Positions 27,265 to 37,599 are shown, counted from the first letter of the stretch. The stretch is 64,000 nt of DNA from Pseudomonas palleroniana (GCF_003031675.1 NZ_PYWX01000052.1:1-64000), one strand, 5' to 3'. Notes: a model not told the origin generated them from the letters alone. Made by a program: numbers and translations.

Positions 27265-28008
27265 ATGAACACTTCCCGCTGGCTGACCGCCTTGTGTCTG
27301 GCAGCCGCAATGCCTGCTTATGCGTCATCGGGGTTCAAACCGATCGAACTCAAGGATTCGGAAATGGCCGACCTGCGTGGCCGTTACGTAATGCCGGGGC
27401 GAATCATCAGCTTCGGCATTGTGATGAGCAGCACCTGGACCAACGCCGTGGGCGACACCATTACCGGCAAGGCCAGCATGCAAATCGATAAAACCACGAT
27501 CACCCCACAGTTCTACGTACAGACCACCGGCGCCACCGGTAGCGGGACTAACCAGCACACCGGTACCGGCAACGTGGTAGGCGGCGCGGGCCTAGGCAGC
27601 GGCCAGGGCGTGACCCAGAGCGTACGCACAGCCGGCGATGGCAACACCGCCTACAACGATGTGGGCATCAACATCAGCCAGAACGGCTTCGCCCCCTCCA
27701 ATGCCGTGCAATCGGGGCAAGTGCTGGTCGCCGGCGGTACCGTCACCGGCGACAGCGCGGCAGGCCGCGTGAGCGTGTCAGCCAACAACGGCGGCCTGCA
27801 GATGGCGATCCAGGCCAATCATAACCAAGGCAACAGCCTGCAGCAGATCGGCGGCGGGAATGTGTTGCAAGGTACGGTATTGACCGGCAACTCCAACTTC
27901 GTCAACAACATGACCCAGCTCAATGTCGTGATGAACAATGGTCTGAACAATCGCGCGTTGAACTGCAACTTGGATCAACTCAAAGGCCTACGCAATCTCG
28001 GTTATTGA
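27265..28008 (+). CDS. fapE: FapE, minor amyloid-associated secreted protein
   Basis: A 247-residue secreted protein with a signal peptide (about 1-21, ending PAYA) and an Asn/Gly/Thr-rich mature part containing repeat-like [18 protein letters not shown] and [15 protein letters not shown] stretches. A C-terminal region holds a single Cys (LNCNLDQL). FapE is a minor fibril-associated component exported through FapF. AGGAG precedes the ATG. The fapF start follows 47 bases after its stop. Confidence 0.9.
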   Translation: MNTSRWLTALCLAAAMPAYASSGFKPIELKDSEMADLRGRYVMPGRIISFGIVMSSTWTNAVGDTITGKASMQIDKTTITPQFYVQTTGATGSGTNQHTGTGNVVGGAGLGSGQGVTQSVRTAGDGNTAYNDVGINISQNGFAPSNAVQSGQVLVAGGTVTGDSAAGRVSVSANNGGLQMAIQANHNQGNSLQQIGGGNVLQGTVLTGNSNFVNNMTQLNVVMNNGLNNRALNCNLDQLKGLRNLGY

Positions 28009-28055
28009 ACTACGCTGACCCTCGACACTTAAGCATTAAAAGGACGGCTTATTTC

Positions 28056-29357
28056 ATGCAACGATCGTTATCGCTACGTGCGGTGGTCTGTTTGAGTACA
28101 CTCCTGCCCGCATCCATGTTGTATGCAGCGTCAGATACCGATGTCGAAACCCTCAAACAGGAGCTCCTCGAGCTCAAACAGCGTTACGAAGTGCAGCAAA
28201 AAGCCCTCGCGGTGCTGGAACAGCGCGTACGCCAGGTCGAAGACCAACCGGCAACACCCGCGCCGCGCCGCCTGGTCAAGTCGCCCGCCGACTTCAAGAA
28301 AGGCGGCACGGCTGTCGCCGGCACAGGTGCCGCAGCGGCGTCCGGAGGCGCGGCAGGCGGCGGCAGTTCCTACGGGCAGTCTCTCAAGGATGATTCGGCC
28401 CCCGCGCAAAGTGTGAGCAACCTTTATAACGAAGCCAGCGGCTTTTTCGGCAATGGCAAGTTCAGCGTTGAAACCGGCATTACCTATGCCCGCTACGATG
28501 CGCGCCAATTGACCCTCAACGGTTTCCTGGCGCTGGATTCGATCTTCCTGGGCAATCTCAACCTGGACCGGATCAAGTCCGATAGCTGGACCCTTGACCT
28601 GACCGCGCGCTACAACGTCGATAACCGTTGGCAGTTCGACGTGAACGCGCCGGTGGTGTACCGCGAGTCGACCTACCAGTCGAGCGGCGCCGGCAACGAT
28701 GCCACCGCGACATCGGAAGCTTCAGTCACCCGCAATCCAACCCTGGGTGACGTGAACTTCGGCGTGGCGTACAAATTCCTCGACGAAACTCCCAGCCTGC
28801 CGGATGCAGTGGTCTCTCTGCGGGTCAAGGCACCTACGGGTAAAGACCCGTTTGGCATCAAGCTGATCAAGCAACCCGACAACGACAACCTTTTCCTGCC
28901 CGAAAGCCTGCCTACGGGTAACGGTGTCTGGTCGATCACCCCTGGTATTTCCCTGGTCAAGACCTTCGACCCGGCGGTGTTGTTTGGCTCGCTGTCCTAC
29001 ACCCACAATTTCGAGGAGTCGTTTGACGATATCAGCAGCGACGTCAACCAGAAAGTGGGCGGCAAGGTGCGCCTGGGCGACAGCTTCCAGATCGGCGCCG
29101 GCGTCGCCTTCGCGCTCAACGAGAAGATGAGCATGTCGTTCTCGGTGTCCGACCTCGTGCAGCGCCAGAGCAAGCTCAAGCCGGACGGCCGCGACTGGCA
29201 GTCGGTAGTCTCCAGCGATGCCAATGCCGGCTACTTCAACGTGGGCATGACCATTGCGGCCTCCGACAACCTGACCATCGTGCCGAACCTGGCCATCGGC
29301 ATCACGCCGGATGCGCCTTCGTTCAGTTTCAGCCTGAAGTTCCCGTACTACTTCTGA
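28056..29357 (+). CDS. fapF: FapF, outer-membrane amyloid secretion channel
   Basis: A 433-residue outer-membrane protein: a signal peptide (about 1-26), a periplasmic coiled coil (about 28-64, heptads in [18 protein letters not shown]), a Gly/Ala-rich linker that could plug the pore, and a C-terminal beta-barrel ending in aromatic Phe (KFPYYF). FapF is the dedicated trimeric channel for FapB, FapC and FapE. The start at 28056 is supported by AAAAGGACGG upstream; an upstream in-frame TTG overlaps fapE but lacks a signal sequence. Confidence 0.94.
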   Translation: MQRSLSLRAVVCLSTLLPASMLYAASDTDVETLKQELLELKQRYEVQQKALAVLEQRVRQVEDQPATPAPRRLVKSPADFKKGGTAVAGTGAAAASGGAAGGGSSYGQSLKDDSAPAQSVSNLYNEASGFFGNGKFSVETGITYARYDARQLTLNGFLALDSIFLGNLNLDRIKSDSWTLDLTARYNVDNRWQFDVNAPVVYRESTYQSSGAGNDATATSEASVTRNPTLGDVNFGVAYKFLDETPSLPDAVVSLRVKAPTGKDPFGIKLIKQPDNDNLFLPESLPTGNGVWSITPGISLVKTFDPAVLFGSLSYTHNFEESFDDISSDVNQKVGGKVRLGDSFQIGAGVAFALNEKMSMSFSVSDLVQRQSKLKPDGRDWQSVVSSDANAGYFNVGMTIAASDNLTIVPNLAIGITPDAPSFSFSLKFPYYF

Positions 29358-29410
29358 CGCAAAGGGCTGCTTTGCAGCCTGGAACACTCAAAAGGAAAGT
29401 CCCGACAGGA

Positions 29411-29449
29411 AAAAGCCCCGCAACGATAAGGGTCGTTGCGGGGCTTTTT
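29411..29449. terminator. Bidirectional terminator between fapF and the convergent regulator
   Basis: AAAAGCCCCGCAACGA / TCGTTGCGGGGCTTTT is a 16-base perfect inverted repeat with a 6-base loop, with A and T tracts on either side, so it can end transcription from both directions. Confidence 0.92.
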
Positions 29450-29461
29450 GGTTTACCCGCC

Positions 29462-30787
29462 CTAGCGGATCTGGTGTTTGTGCAGCAACCGGTAGAACGT
29501 TGGCCGTGATACGCCCAGTACACGGGCTGCGACACTCAGGTTGTCGCTGTACCGGTTGAGCACATCGCACAGCGCCTGGCGTTCGGCGCGGTGCTTGTAA
29601 TCTTCCAGTGTAGCCATCACTGGCGCGATTGCCTGCCGGCTTTGCAAACCCAGATCGGCGGCTTCGATTTGCCGCCCCTCCGCCAGCACCAGGCCGCGCC
29701 GTACGCGGTTGGCCAACTCGCGCACATTGCCCGGCCACAGGTGCTCGCCCATGGCAACCAACGCATCCTCACTGAAACTGCGCGGACGACGACCGGTTTC
29801 CTGACTGTAAAAATGCGAAAAATGGTTGGCCAGCATCCCTACATCACCATGACGCTCGCGTAACGGCGCAGTCACCACCTGCAGCACATTGAGCCGGTAA
29901 TACAGATCTTCACGAAACGAGCCCTTTGCCACGGCGGCTTCGAGGTCGACGTGAGTCGCGGCCAGTACCCGTACATCCACCGGGATGGGCCGGCTGCCCC
30001 CCACCCGTTCGATCTGTTTTTCTTGCAGGAAGCGCAACAGGTTGGCCTGCAACTCCAGGGGCAAGTCACCGATCTCATCCAGGAACAGCGTGCCGCCGTG
30101 GGCCGCTTCGATCCGCCCGACCTTGCGTTGATGGGCACCGGTAAACGCACCTTTTTCGTGGCCAAACAGCTCGGACTGGATCAAATGTTCGGGAATCGCG
30201 CCGCAATTGATGGCGACAAAGGGTTTGCCATGGCGCTGTGACTGGCGATGCAGGGTCTTGGCCGCCAGTTCCTTGCCGGTACCACTGTCACCACGAATCA
30301 ACACCGGTGACTCGGTGGGCGCCAGTTTTGCCAGCAGTTTGCGCAGCTCGCGGATCGGGCGGCTGTCGCCGAGCAGCTCATGCTCGGGCTCGTCGACCCG
30401 CGCGTGGCATTTGCCACGCAGGCGCGCCATGCCAAAGGCACGGCCGAGGGTGACCTGCACCCTGGAGACGTCGAACGGCAAGGTATGAAAGTCGAAAAAC
30501 CATTCACAGACAAAATCGCCGACGTTTTGCAGGCGCAGCACATCCTGGCTGAGTACGGCGATCCATTCGGTACCGCTGCGGCTGATCAACTCCTTGACCG
30601 CCTCCGGGCGTTCCAGGTGCGAGGGGTGCAAACGCAGCAGGCCGACATCGCAGGATCGCTCGCCCACGGCTTCCAGGTCGCAACTGTCCACCTCCCAGCC
30701 GGCGCTGCGTAAACCGGGTAACAGCCCATGGCAATCGTCACAGGGGTCAACCACGAGCAGGCGGCGCTGGACAGGTGTAACAACCAT
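29462..30787 (-). CDS. Sigma-54-dependent activator, VpsR-like, convergent with the fap operon
   Basis: A 441-residue enhancer-binding protein. The N-terminal region (about 1-125) looks like a degenerate receiver: the expected acidic pocket is only partly kept (VVDPCDD), as in Vibrio VpsR-type regulators, so phosphorylation is doubtful. The AAA+ domain (about 140-370) has Walker A GDSGTGKE, the sigma-54 contact loop GAFTGA and Walker [13 protein letters not shown] Fis-type helix-turn-helix ends the protein ([21 protein letters not shown]). It is tail-to-tail with fapF and the only sigma-54 activator in the window, so it is the prime candidate to drive the fap promoter. Confidence 0.9.
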   Translation of the reverse strand: MVVTPVQRRLLVVDPCDDCHGLLPGLRSAGWEVDSCDLEAVGERSCDVGLLRLHPSHLERPEAVKELISRSGTEWIAVLSQDVLRLQNVGDFVCEWFFDFHTLPFDVSRVQVTLGRAFGMARLRGKCHARVDEPEHELLGDSRPIRELRKLLAKLAPTESPVLIRGDSGTGKELAAKTLHRQSQRHGKPFVAINCGAIPEHLIQSELFGHEKGAFTGAHQRKVGRIEAAHGGTLFLDEIGDLPLELQANLLRFLQEKQIERVGGSRPIPVDVRVLAATHVDLEAAVAKGSFREDLYYRLNVLQVVTAPLRERHGDVGMLANHFSHFYSQETGRRPRSFSEDALVAMGEHLWPGNVRELANRVRRGLVLAEGRQIEAADLGLQSRQAIAPVMATLEDYKHRAERQALCDVLNRYSDNLSVAARVLGVSRPTFYRLLHKHQIR

Positions 30788-31133
30788 GACTATTCCCTGA
30801 CGTCAAAATGACTAAAGTTATTTAGAAACAATAGTTTGTGGCAGCTGCTGATAACCCTAGCAAGATCTTGACGCAGGCTTTGTACTAATTCGCTATAAGG
30901 AGGCGGCAAAAAGCCACTTTCTCAGCGCATCTACAAAAAAGTTGCGGCGCGCGCAAACTTTCATTCAGCTTTCAAAACAGCCGCTTACATGACTCTAATC
31001 AGGAAAAGTCGAAATTTCTTGTTTTAACATGTGACCCGTACCCCGCCATCGTGCATCAGTACAAGTAACCCGCCGCACGGTCAGCCCAACCGACGGCATT
31101 TCACTTGAATGGGCATTGAGAGAGACGACCCAC
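30788..31133. other. Gene-free divergent promoter region
   Basis: 346 bases between the divergent activator gene and a small gene, AT-richer than the surroundings. A TTGACG near 30870 could be part of a weak sigma-70 promoter toward the small gene, but spacing to a -10 is poor. Nothing else is recognised. Confidence 0.4.
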
Positions 31134-31394
31134 ATGAACGCCCCGCTCCGCATCAACGAAGCTCTTTTGATCGCAGACCGTGCTTTCCAGCCCTTTCAGT
31201 GCGTAGCCTGGCACGATGGCAATGGTGCCCTCAGCCTGAGCGTCATCGACCGCACTAATACCCGTATTGGCAGCAAACAACTTTCGTCGAGCGCCTACAC
31301 CGACCCGGCACAATTGGAAGACTTGTTGTTGCAGGCCCGCGCTGAACTCGACAAAGATGGCTACCAGTTGCAGTCCTGGGCAATGCCAAAGTAA
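31134..31394 (+). CDS. Small conserved hypothetical protein
   Basis: An 86-residue cytosolic protein with no signal, membrane helix or recognised domain. Composition is ordinary, with an alternating strand/helix look (FQCVAWHDGNGALSLSVIDRT, then a C-terminal amphipathic helix QLEDLLLQARAELDKDG). ATG at 31134 is preferred over an upstream in-frame ATG at 31116 because the latter adds only six residues. A long-stem hairpin follows. Confidence 0.7.
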   Translation: MNAPLRINEALLIADRAFQPFQCVAWHDGNGALSLSVIDRTNTRIGSKQLSSSAYTDPAQLEDLLLQARAELDKDGYQLQSWAMPK

Positions 31395-31405
31395 GCCGCT
31401 GCGCT

Positions 31406-31440
31406 AACTTGCGCTCACTGTAGAACAGCGAGCGCAAGTT
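31406..31440. terminator. Hairpin between convergent genes, possible terminator
   Basis: AACTTGCGCTC (31406-31416) and GAGCGCAAGTT (31430-31440) form an 11-base perfect stem around 13 bases. No strong U-tract follows, so function as a terminator is uncertain. Confidence 0.55.
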
Positions 31441-31460
31441 CGGCATTGGAACTTAAGGGT

Positions 31461-32285
31461 TTATCGCGCCGCGAGAATAAAGCGCTCAAACGCTTGCGCC
31501 GCGCCATCCTCGAGATTGCTGCCGGTGACGACACTGGCTTGGCGCTTGACGGTTTCTTCCGCCTGGCCCATGGCAATCGAAAAACCCGCCACATGAAACA
31601 TCGCCGGGTCATTGCCGCCATCACCGATGGCGGCTGTCTGCTCAAGCGGTATGCCAAGGTGCGCCGCCAACGTCTTCAAGGCTTCGCCTTTATTGGCCAG
31701 CATGGCCGTCACATCCAGATAAACCGGTTGCGAACGCGAGACCTGGGCCAAACCCTGCACCTTGGGCTGCAAGCGTGCTTCCAGCTCCACCAGCAACTGG
31801 GTGTTTTGACTGGCCGCGACAATCTTGTCGACCCGATCCAGGTACGGCTCGAAGCTCTCGACCACTTTCGGACCGTAGCCAAGACCATCGGCTTCACGCT
31901 GTACCATCGGACCTGGGGGGTCGCGACGCAACCAGTCGCCATCGGCAAATACCCAGACCTCTACGTCCGGCTCGCCGGAGAACAGCGCCAACGTCACCAA
32001 CGCCGCCTCCGCCGGCAAGTGGTGGGCGACCAGGATGCTGCCGTCCGGGTTGATCAGCGTGCCGCCATTGAAGCCCGCAACCGGCACATCGATCCCGAAG
32101 GCCTCGATCATATGCAACATGGCCTTGGGCGGCCGCCCGCTGGCCAGGCTGAAGAGCACGCCGGCATCGCGCAGCGCGTGTACCGTATCCAGGGTGCGTT
32201 GGCTGGGCTGATGATCGGGACGCAAGAGCGTCCCGTCCATATCACTCAAGACGAATCGGATGGGATGAATCGCTGCGTCATTCAT
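31461..32285 (-). CDS. Cof-type HAD-IIB phosphatase
   Basis: A 274-residue haloacid-dehalogenase-like hydrolase of the Cof/IIB subfamily. The nucleophile motif is LSDMDGTLL near the N-terminus, motif II is in FSLASGRPPK, the Lys motif is in NKGEALKTLA and the acidic motif is AIGDGGNDPAMF. These enzymes dephosphorylate sugar phosphates or cofactors. Its start overlaps the zwf stop by 4 bases, so it is the third gene of a 6PGDH-zwf operon, which hints at a hexose-phosphate substrate. Confidence 0.9.
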   Translation of the reverse strand: MNDAAIHPIRFVLSDMDGTLLRPDHQPSQRTLDTVHALRDAGVLFSLASGRPPKAMLHMIEAFGIDVPVAGFNGGTLINPDGSILVAHHLPAEAALVTLALFSGEPDVEVWVFADGDWLRRDPPGPMVQREADGLGYGPKVVESFEPYLDRVDKIVAASQNTQLLVELEARLQPKVQGLAQVSRSQPVYLDVTAMLANKGEALKTLAAHLGIPLEQTAAIGDGGNDPAMFHVAGFSIAMGQAEETVKRQASVVTGSNLEDGAAQAFERFILAAR

Positions 32286-33805
32286 CCCAGAGCGTGCCAG
32301 CTACGACCATCGCGGGCCAGCAACGCGTCGGCGGCTGCCGGGCCGTCTTCACCGGCCTTGTAGGCCTGGATGCCGTCATCCTCTTTCCAGGCATCGAGGA
32401 ACGGTTGCACGGCGCGCCAGCCGTTCTCGATGTTGTCGGCACGCTGGAACAAGGTCTGATCACCCGTCATGCAGTCGTAGATCAGGGTTTCATAACCCGT
32501 CGACGGTTGCATCTCGAAGAAGTCCTTGTAGTCGAAGCCCAATTCGATATTGGCCATTTCCAGGGTCGGCCCAGGCTGTTTGGCCAACAGGTCGAACCAC
32601 ATGCCTTCGTTGGGCTGGATCTGGATTTTCAGGTAAGTCGGCTTGAGTTCATCCACCTCGGTGTCGCGGAACTGCGCATAGGGCGCATGCTTGAAGCAGA
32701 TCACGATCTCGGTGTCACGGATGCTCATGCGTTTGCCGGTACGCAGGTAGAACGGCACGCCGACCCAACGCCAGTTGTCGATCATCACCTTGAGGGCAAC
32801 GAAGGTCTCAGTACTGCTGTCGGGCGCGACATTCGCCTCTTCGCGGTAACCGGGCAGCGACTTGCCGCCGATCTCACCGGCGGTGTACTGGCCACGTACC
32901 GAGTTGGCCCGGGCTTCCTCCAGGGACCACGGTCGGATAGCACCGACGACCTTGGCCTTCTCGCCGCGCACCGCATCGGCACCGAACGCTGCCGGAGGTT
33001 CCATCGCCACCATCGCCAGCAACTGGAACAGGTGGTTGGGCACCATGTCGCGCAGGGTACCGGTTTTCTCGAAGAAATTACCCCGGGTTTCCACGCCGAC
33101 GGTTTCGGCGGCGGTGATCTGTACGTGGTCGATGTAATGGTTGTTCCAGAAAGCCTCGAACAGCACGTTGGAGAAACGGCTGATCAGGATGTTCTGCACC
33201 GTTTCCTTGCCCAGGTAATGGTCGATGCGATAAATCTGCTTCTCGCTCATCACCTTGAGCAGGCACGCGTTGAGCGCTTCGGCAGTGGCCAGGTCGGAAC
33301 CGAAAGGTTTTTCGATGACCACACGGCGAAAGGCCTCGTCCGTTTCGTTGAGCAGCCCGGCGCTGCCCAGGCGCTGCACCACGTCACTGAAGAAACGCGG
33401 TGCGGTGGCCAGGTAAAACACCGCGTTACCGGTGCCGCTTTCGGCGATCTTCTTGCCGATATCGGCGTAGGTCGCGTCGTCGAGGAAGTCGCCCTCGACG
33501 TAGCTGATACCTTTGGCCAGCTGCGCCCACAGCTCAGGGTCCAATGCGTTTCCAGCACTGCCCCTGACCTTGCTTGCCGCCTCGGTGCGAATGAAATCTT
33601 CAAGCTTCTTGGCGAAGTCGGCGTCACTGATAGCATTGTGATCAACGCCAACAATACGCAGGCCATCGCCCAGCAACCCATCCCGATTGAGGTTATACAG
33701 CGCCGGCATGAGCAGGCGCTTGACCAGATCACCATGGGCACCAAACAGAAACAGTGTGGTGGGCGGGGCGGGTTCGGCCTTGGGTTTCTTGCCGTTGGCG
33801 GTCAT
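32282..33805 (-). CDS. zwf: Glucose-6-phosphate 1-dehydrogenase
   Basis: A 507-residue cytosolic enzyme oxidising glucose-6-phosphate to 6-phosphogluconolactone with NAD(P)+. The nucleotide-binding motif is [18 protein letters not shown] (about 18-35), and the substrate-binding/catalytic motif [13 protein letters not shown] lies near residue 195. Length is normal. It overlaps the 6PGDH gene upstream and the HAD gene downstream by 4 bases each. Fluorescent pseudomonads usually hold more than one zwf paralogue; this one is with 6PGDH rather than with hexR-edd. Confidence 0.95.
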   Translation of the reverse strand: MTANGKKPKAEPAPPTTLFLFGAHGDLVKRLLMPALYNLNRDGLLGDGLRIVGVDHNAISDADFAKKLEDFIRTEAASKVRGSAGNALDPELWAQLAKGISYVEGDFLDDATYADIGKKIAESGTGNAVFYLATAPRFFSDVVQRLGSAGLLNETDEAFRRVVIEKPFGSDLATAEALNACLLKVMSEKQIYRIDHYLGKETVQNILISRFSNVLFEAFWNNHYIDHVQITAAETVGVETRGNFFEKTGTLRDMVPNHLFQLLAMVAMEPPAAFGADAVRGEKAKVVGAIRPWSLEEARANSVRGQYTAGEIGGKSLPGYREEANVAPDSSTETFVALKVMIDNWRWVGVPFYLRTGKRMSIRDTEIVICFKHAPYAQFRDTEVDELKPTYLKIQIQPNEGMWFDLLAKQPGPTLEMANIELGFDYKDFFEMQPSTGYETLIYDCMTGDQTLFQRADNIENGWRAVQPFLDAWKEDDGIQAYKAGEDGPAAADALLARDGRSWHALG

Positions 33806-34785
33806 TTTTTGGAAGTCTCCACGTGACCGCCAAAGCCGAAGCGCATGGCAGACAGCATTTTGTCACCGTAGGTGCTCTGCTGGCGCGAACGGAAACGTGC
33901 AAACAACGAAGTGGACAGCACCGGCACCGGCACCGCTTGCTCCATGGCGGCCTCGATGGTCCAGCGACCTTCGCCACTGTCGGCGACGGAACCGGAGTAA
34001 CCGTCGAGTTTCGGGTCGGTGGCCAGGGCGTCGGCGGTCAGGTCCAGCAACCACGACGAGACCACGCTGCCACGGCGCCACACTTCGGCGATGTCGGCGA
34101 CGTTGAGGTCAAAGCGTTGGTCTTCCGGCAGGTTTTCCGAGTTCTTGGTCTTGAGAATGTCAAAACCTTCGGCGAACGCCTGCATCATGCCGTACTCGAT
34201 GCCGTTGTGAATCATCTTGACGAAGTGGCCGGAGCCCGCAGGGCCGGCGTGGATGTAGCCCTGTTCGGCACGTGGGTCGGCATCGGCGGCGCGGTCCTTG
34301 GTACGAGGGATGCTGCCCAGACCCGGCGCCAGGCTCTTGAAGATCGGGTCCAGGCGCTGCACGGTCTGCGCGTCGCCGCCGATCATCATGCAATAACCGC
34401 GCTCCAGGCCCCAGACGCCGCCGGAAGTGCCCACGTCGACGTAGTGCAGGCCCTTTTCGGCCAAGGCCTTGGCGCGACGCACATCGTCTTTATAGTTGGT
34501 GTTGCCGCCATCGATGATGGCGTCACCGTCTTCAAGCAGTGTGCTCAGTTCGTTGATGGTGTCTTCGGTGGGCGCGCCTGCCGGCAACATGACCCAGACG
34601 GTACGCGGCTTCTGCAGCCCGGCAACCAGGGCCTTGAGGTCGGCAACGCCGGTGGCGCCCTCCTCGCTCAAGCCTTTGACGAATGCTTCGTTACGGTCGT
34701 ATACAACGGTGGTATGCCCATTGAGCATCAGGCGCCGCGCAATGTTACCGCCCATGCGGCCTAGTCCGATAATCCCCAGTTGCAT
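33802..34785 (-). CDS. gnd: Decarboxylating 6-phosphogluconate dehydrogenase (short form)
   Basis: A 327-residue enzyme, the short YqeC/GntZ-like type rather than the 470-residue enterobacterial form. The N-terminal Rossmann motif is [15 protein letters not shown], the substrate site shows [15 protein letters not shown], and the catalytic Lys is in [15 protein letters not shown]. It converts 6-phosphogluconate to ribulose-5-phosphate. It is first of three genes with 4-base overlaps (gnd-zwf-HAD). GGAG lies just before the ATG. Confidence 0.93.
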   Translation of the reverse strand: MQLGIIGLGRMGGNIARRLMLNGHTTVVYDRNEAFVKGLSEEGATGVADLKALVAGLQKPRTVWVMLPAGAPTEDTINELSTLLEDGDAIIDGGNTNYKDDVRRAKALAEKGLHYVDVGTSGGVWGLERGYCMMIGGDAQTVQRLDPIFKSLAPGLGSIPRTKDRAADADPRAEQGYIHAGPAGSGHFVKMIHNGIEYGMMQAFAEGFDILKTKNSENLPEDQRFDLNVADIAEVWRRGSVVSSWLLDLTADALATDPKLDGYSGSVADSGEGRWTIEAAMEQAVPVPVLSTSLFARFRSRQQSTYGDKMLSAMRFGFGGHVETSKK

Positions 34786-35054
34786 GTGCTGATGCTCCTA
34801 ACTACTAAAAAATGTGTGACATAGTTTATAGCGCAATGAGGCTAATGAGGATTAGTCCAGAGCAGATCCGTGTAGTTTCATGACAAAAAAGTCGCCATCG
34901 TTTCAACATCACCCCACCAAAAGTCACACGACCACCAAAAATAAAAAAGTTCCCTTGATCCAAAAAAGAATTCAGACTTGCTCTCGACTGATGCCGAGAA
35001 CCTCGAACCGAGCACTCCGGCACCGCGATCTACCGGCTATTTGCGAGGTAAGCA

Positions 35055-35231
35055 ATGAGCGCAGTACAAATGACCAAACCGCCGCAAACCCTCTACGTCA
35101 CCGTTCGTCGCGATGAACTGCGCCAGCTCAAAGACGAACGCGATCAGTTGCAGCAAGAGGTTCTGCGCCTACGCTCGCAACTGCAAGCCCAGCTGGAACA
35201 GCCGTCGGGCACCAAGCCTGCACTCTGCTAA
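35055..35231 (+). CDS. 58-residue predicted coiled-coil protein
   Basis: A short open frame starting MSAVQMTKPPQTLYVTVRRD and continuing as a charged helix with heptad-like leucines (about residues 22-48), ending GTKPALC. GAGGTAAG lies 5-12 bases before the ATG. Codon use is typical for the window (strong C/G third positions), which supports a real gene. No function is known. It lies alone between the divergent gnd operon and the phosphoethanolamine transferase gene. Confidence 0.6.
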   Translation: MSAVQMTKPPQTLYVTVRRDELRQLKDERDQLQQEVLRLRSQLQAQLEQPSGTKPALC

Positions 35232-35377
35232 GCGCCGCACGCCAGAGCGTTGCAAGGCAATGCCTACAGAAAACTCACAAAGTTTTCACATACCTGTCCC
35301 GATACTTCCGACCCGCGATGCCGCTCACTTACCGAGCGGCCTGATGCCGTGCGCGTGTGCGCGGCAATCATTGACTG

Positions 35378-37132
35378 ATGGGGCGCTGGATGGCGATGTT
35401 CAAACGCAGCACGACGACTGCGAAAGGCTTTGACTGGGCCGGCCTGGGCTGGCTGTTTCTGTTTTTCTGGTATTTCTCGGGTATTACCCAACTACTCATC
35501 CAACTGACCGGCACGTCCGGCTTCAGTGGGTTCCGGCAAGCCTTCTTCCTGAGCGCGCTGTGGCTGGCACCCATGTTGCTGTTCCCGCGCCGCACGCGCC
35601 TGCTCGCCGCCTTGATCGGTGTTGTGCTGTGGGCATGCTCCATGGCCAGCCTGGGTTATTTCTTCATCTACCAGCAGGAATTTTCCCAGAGCGTCATCTT
35701 CATCATGTTCGAATCGAACATCTCTGAAGCCGGCGAATATGCCACCCAATACTTTGCCTGGTGGATCATATTGGCGTTCATCGCCCATACCGCCATGGCG
35801 GTTTTCCTGTGGACGCGCCTGCGCCCGGTCTACCTGCCTCGTGGCCAGTCGATACTGGCCGCCGTCGCGATCGTCGTAGCCGTGGTCGGTTACCCACTGG
35901 TCAAGCAGTTCGCCACCAGCGACACCCGGGAACAAGCGATTGAGCGCTTCGAAAGCCGCATCGAGCCGGCGGTGCCGTGGCAGATGATCGTTGCCTATCG
36001 CCGCTACACCGAGCAACTGAACAACATGCAAGGCATGCTGACCAGTGCCAGCCAGATTCCCCCCTTGAAAAACCTCAAGGACACCATGGCCGGCCAACCG
36101 TCGACCCTGGTACTGGTCATCGGTGAGTCCACCAACCGCCAGCGCATGAGCCTCTACGGTTACCCGCGCAACACTACGCCGGAGCTGGACAAGCTGCGCG
36201 ACCAACTGGCCGTGTTCGATAACGTCATCACCCCGCGCCCCTACACCATCGAAGCGCTGCAACAGGTGCTGACCTTCGCCGACGAAGAGAACCCGGATCT
36301 TTACCTCAAGACGCCGTCGATCGTCAGCGTGATGAAACAGGCCGGCTACAAGACCTTCTGGATCACCAACCAGCAGACCATGACCAAGCGCAACACCATG
36401 CTCACGACCTTCTCCGAGCAGGCCGACGAGCAGGTGTACCTGAACAACAACCGTAACCAGAATGCTCGCCAATACGACGGTGACGTGCTGGCACCCTTCT
36501 CCAAGGCCCTGGCCGATACCGCCGAGCGCAAGTTCATCGTGGTGCACCTGCTGGGCACGCACATGAGCTACCAGTACCGCTACCCGGAAACCTTCGAGAA
36601 ATTCACCGATCGCCAGGGCGTGCCCGAGGGCATCAGCGATGAACAGTTGCCGATCTACAACAGCTACGACAACGCTGTGCTGTACAACGACTTCGTGGTC
36701 TCGAGCCTGATCAAGGACTACGCCAAGACCGATCCGAACGGTTTCCTGCTGTACCTGTCGGACCACGGCGAGGACGTCTACGACTCGGCCGGACACAGCA
36801 CGCTGGGCCGTAACGAGGGCAAACCGACAGCGCCGATGTACACGATTCCATTCATGGCCTACGCCTCGCCCAAATGGCGTGAAACCCACGACTGGAGCTT
36901 CGCCGCAGACTTGCAGCGCCCGTACAGCAGCGCACAGCTGATCCACACCTGGGCCGACCTGGCCGGGCTGAGTTTCGATGAGTGGGACCGCAGCAAGAGC
37001 CTGGTCAACGACAGCTTCAAGCCACGCCCCCGCTTGATTGGCGACCCCTATGCACGCCAGCAGAAGAGCTTGATTGATTTCAGCTTGCTCAAGCCAAAAG
37101 CCGCGGACGCTTCCGACGTCGTTCTCAAGTAA
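35378..37132 (+). CDS. cptA: Lipopolysaccharide phosphoethanolamine transferase, CptA/EptC-like
   Basis: A 584-residue inner-membrane enzyme. Four to five N-terminal helices (about 20-175) precede a periplasmic sulfatase-fold domain (about 235-540). Conserved points are the nucleophile region LVIGESTNRQRMSLYGYPR with catalytic Thr, HLLGTHMSYQYRYP and the metal site LYLSDHGEDVYDSAGH. The family adds phosphoethanolamine to lipid A or core heptose; EptC/CptA of E. coli is the closest by length and order. Starts at 35378, 35390 and 35396 are all possible. Confidence 0.87.
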   Translation: MGRWMAMFKRSTTTAKGFDWAGLGWLFLFFWYFSGITQLLIQLTGTSGFSGFRQAFFLSALWLAPMLLFPRRTRLLAALIGVVLWACSMASLGYFFIYQQEFSQSVIFIMFESNISEAGEYATQYFAWWIILAFIAHTAMAVFLWTRLRPVYLPRGQSILAAVAIVVAVVGYPLVKQFATSDTREQAIERFESRIEPAVPWQMIVAYRRYTEQLNNMQGMLTSASQIPPLKNLKDTMAGQPSTLVLVIGESTNRQRMSLYGYPRNTTPELDKLRDQLAVFDNVITPRPYTIEALQQVLTFADEENPDLYLKTPSIVSVMKQAGYKTFWITNQQTMTKRNTMLTTFSEQADEQVYLNNNRNQNARQYDGDVLAPFSKALADTAERKFIVVHLLGTHMSYQYRYPETFEKFTDRQGVPEGISDEQLPIYNSYDNAVLYNDFVVSSLIKDYAKTDPNGFLLYLSDHGEDVYDSAGHSTLGRNEGKPTAPMYTIPFMAYASPKWRETHDWSFAADLQRPYSSAQLIHTWADLAGLSFDEWDRSKSLVNDSFKPRPRLIGDPYARQQKSLIDFSLLKPKAADASDVVLK

Positions 37133-37156
37133 TCATTGACTGATTATTCCGATATT

Positions 37157-37186
37157 CCCGAAGTTAACAAAAACGTTAACTTCGGG
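37157..37186. promoter_or_regulatory. Perfect inverted repeat upstream of the PtrA-like gene
   Basis: CCCGAAGTTAAC / GTTAACTTCGGG, 12-base arms around AAAAAC. No U-tract follows, and related GTTAAC and AGTTAA words occur just downstream (37196-37211), so it may be a regulator site rather than a terminator. Confidence 0.5.
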
Positions 37187-37290
37187 TCATCACCGCGTTA
37201 ACCCCCAGTTAATAAGATAGGCCCATAGTCGCTCCATGAATCTAATCACGGAACGACTGGATACCTTTCACTCTTAACGGGAATACTGCC

Positions 37291-37512
37291 ATGAAACTTT
37301 CGACTTTAATGCTTGCCAGCCTGATGACCCTGACTTCCGCCGCTGCCTTTGCCGAAGGCGGTTCAGAGCGTTCGAAAGAGTTCTACAACAACTTCAACCT
37401 GGTCCAGCAGCAAACCCACGGCACGAATGAACAGACTGCGTCCGCCGATGGCAAGTCGGTAAAAGCCTCCAGTGTTGAACAGAACCGTTCAGAGCCGCTT
37501 CCGAAAAGTTGA
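37291..37512 (+). CDS. Small secreted protein, PtrA N-terminal-domain-like
   Basis: A 73-residue protein with a clear signal peptide (about 1-21, SAAAFA cut site) and a short, polar, Gln/Asn/Ser-rich mature part of about 50 residues. It resembles proteins annotated as having the Pseudomonas PtrA (co-regulatory, metal/stress-linked) N-terminal domain; that match is from memory. It has its own promoter region with an inverted repeat and a strong terminator, so it is monocistronic. Confidence 0.68.
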   Translation: MKLSTLMLASLMTLTSAAAFAEGGSERSKEFYNNFNLVQQQTHGTNEQTASADGKSVKASSVEQNRSEPLPKS

Positions 37513-37574
37513 TTTAACGCTGACTTAATCCGTATACCCCTGTGCCACTTCGCTCCTGTGGCAAAGGTTAACTT

Positions 37575-37599
37575 GGCGCCACTTGATGGCGCCTTTTTT
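37575..37599 (+). terminator. Rho-independent terminator after the small secreted protein gene
   Basis: GGCGCCA-CTTGA-TGGCGCC followed by TTTTTT; a 7-base GC-rich stem with a U-tract. Confidence 0.88.

Noticed and set aside
25160-28000. Asn/Gly repeat-rich stretches considered as a possible tandem-repeat or CRISPR-like array
   Set aside because: The repeats are in protein sequence, imperfect and in frame; they are the amyloid repeats of FapB, FapC and FapE.
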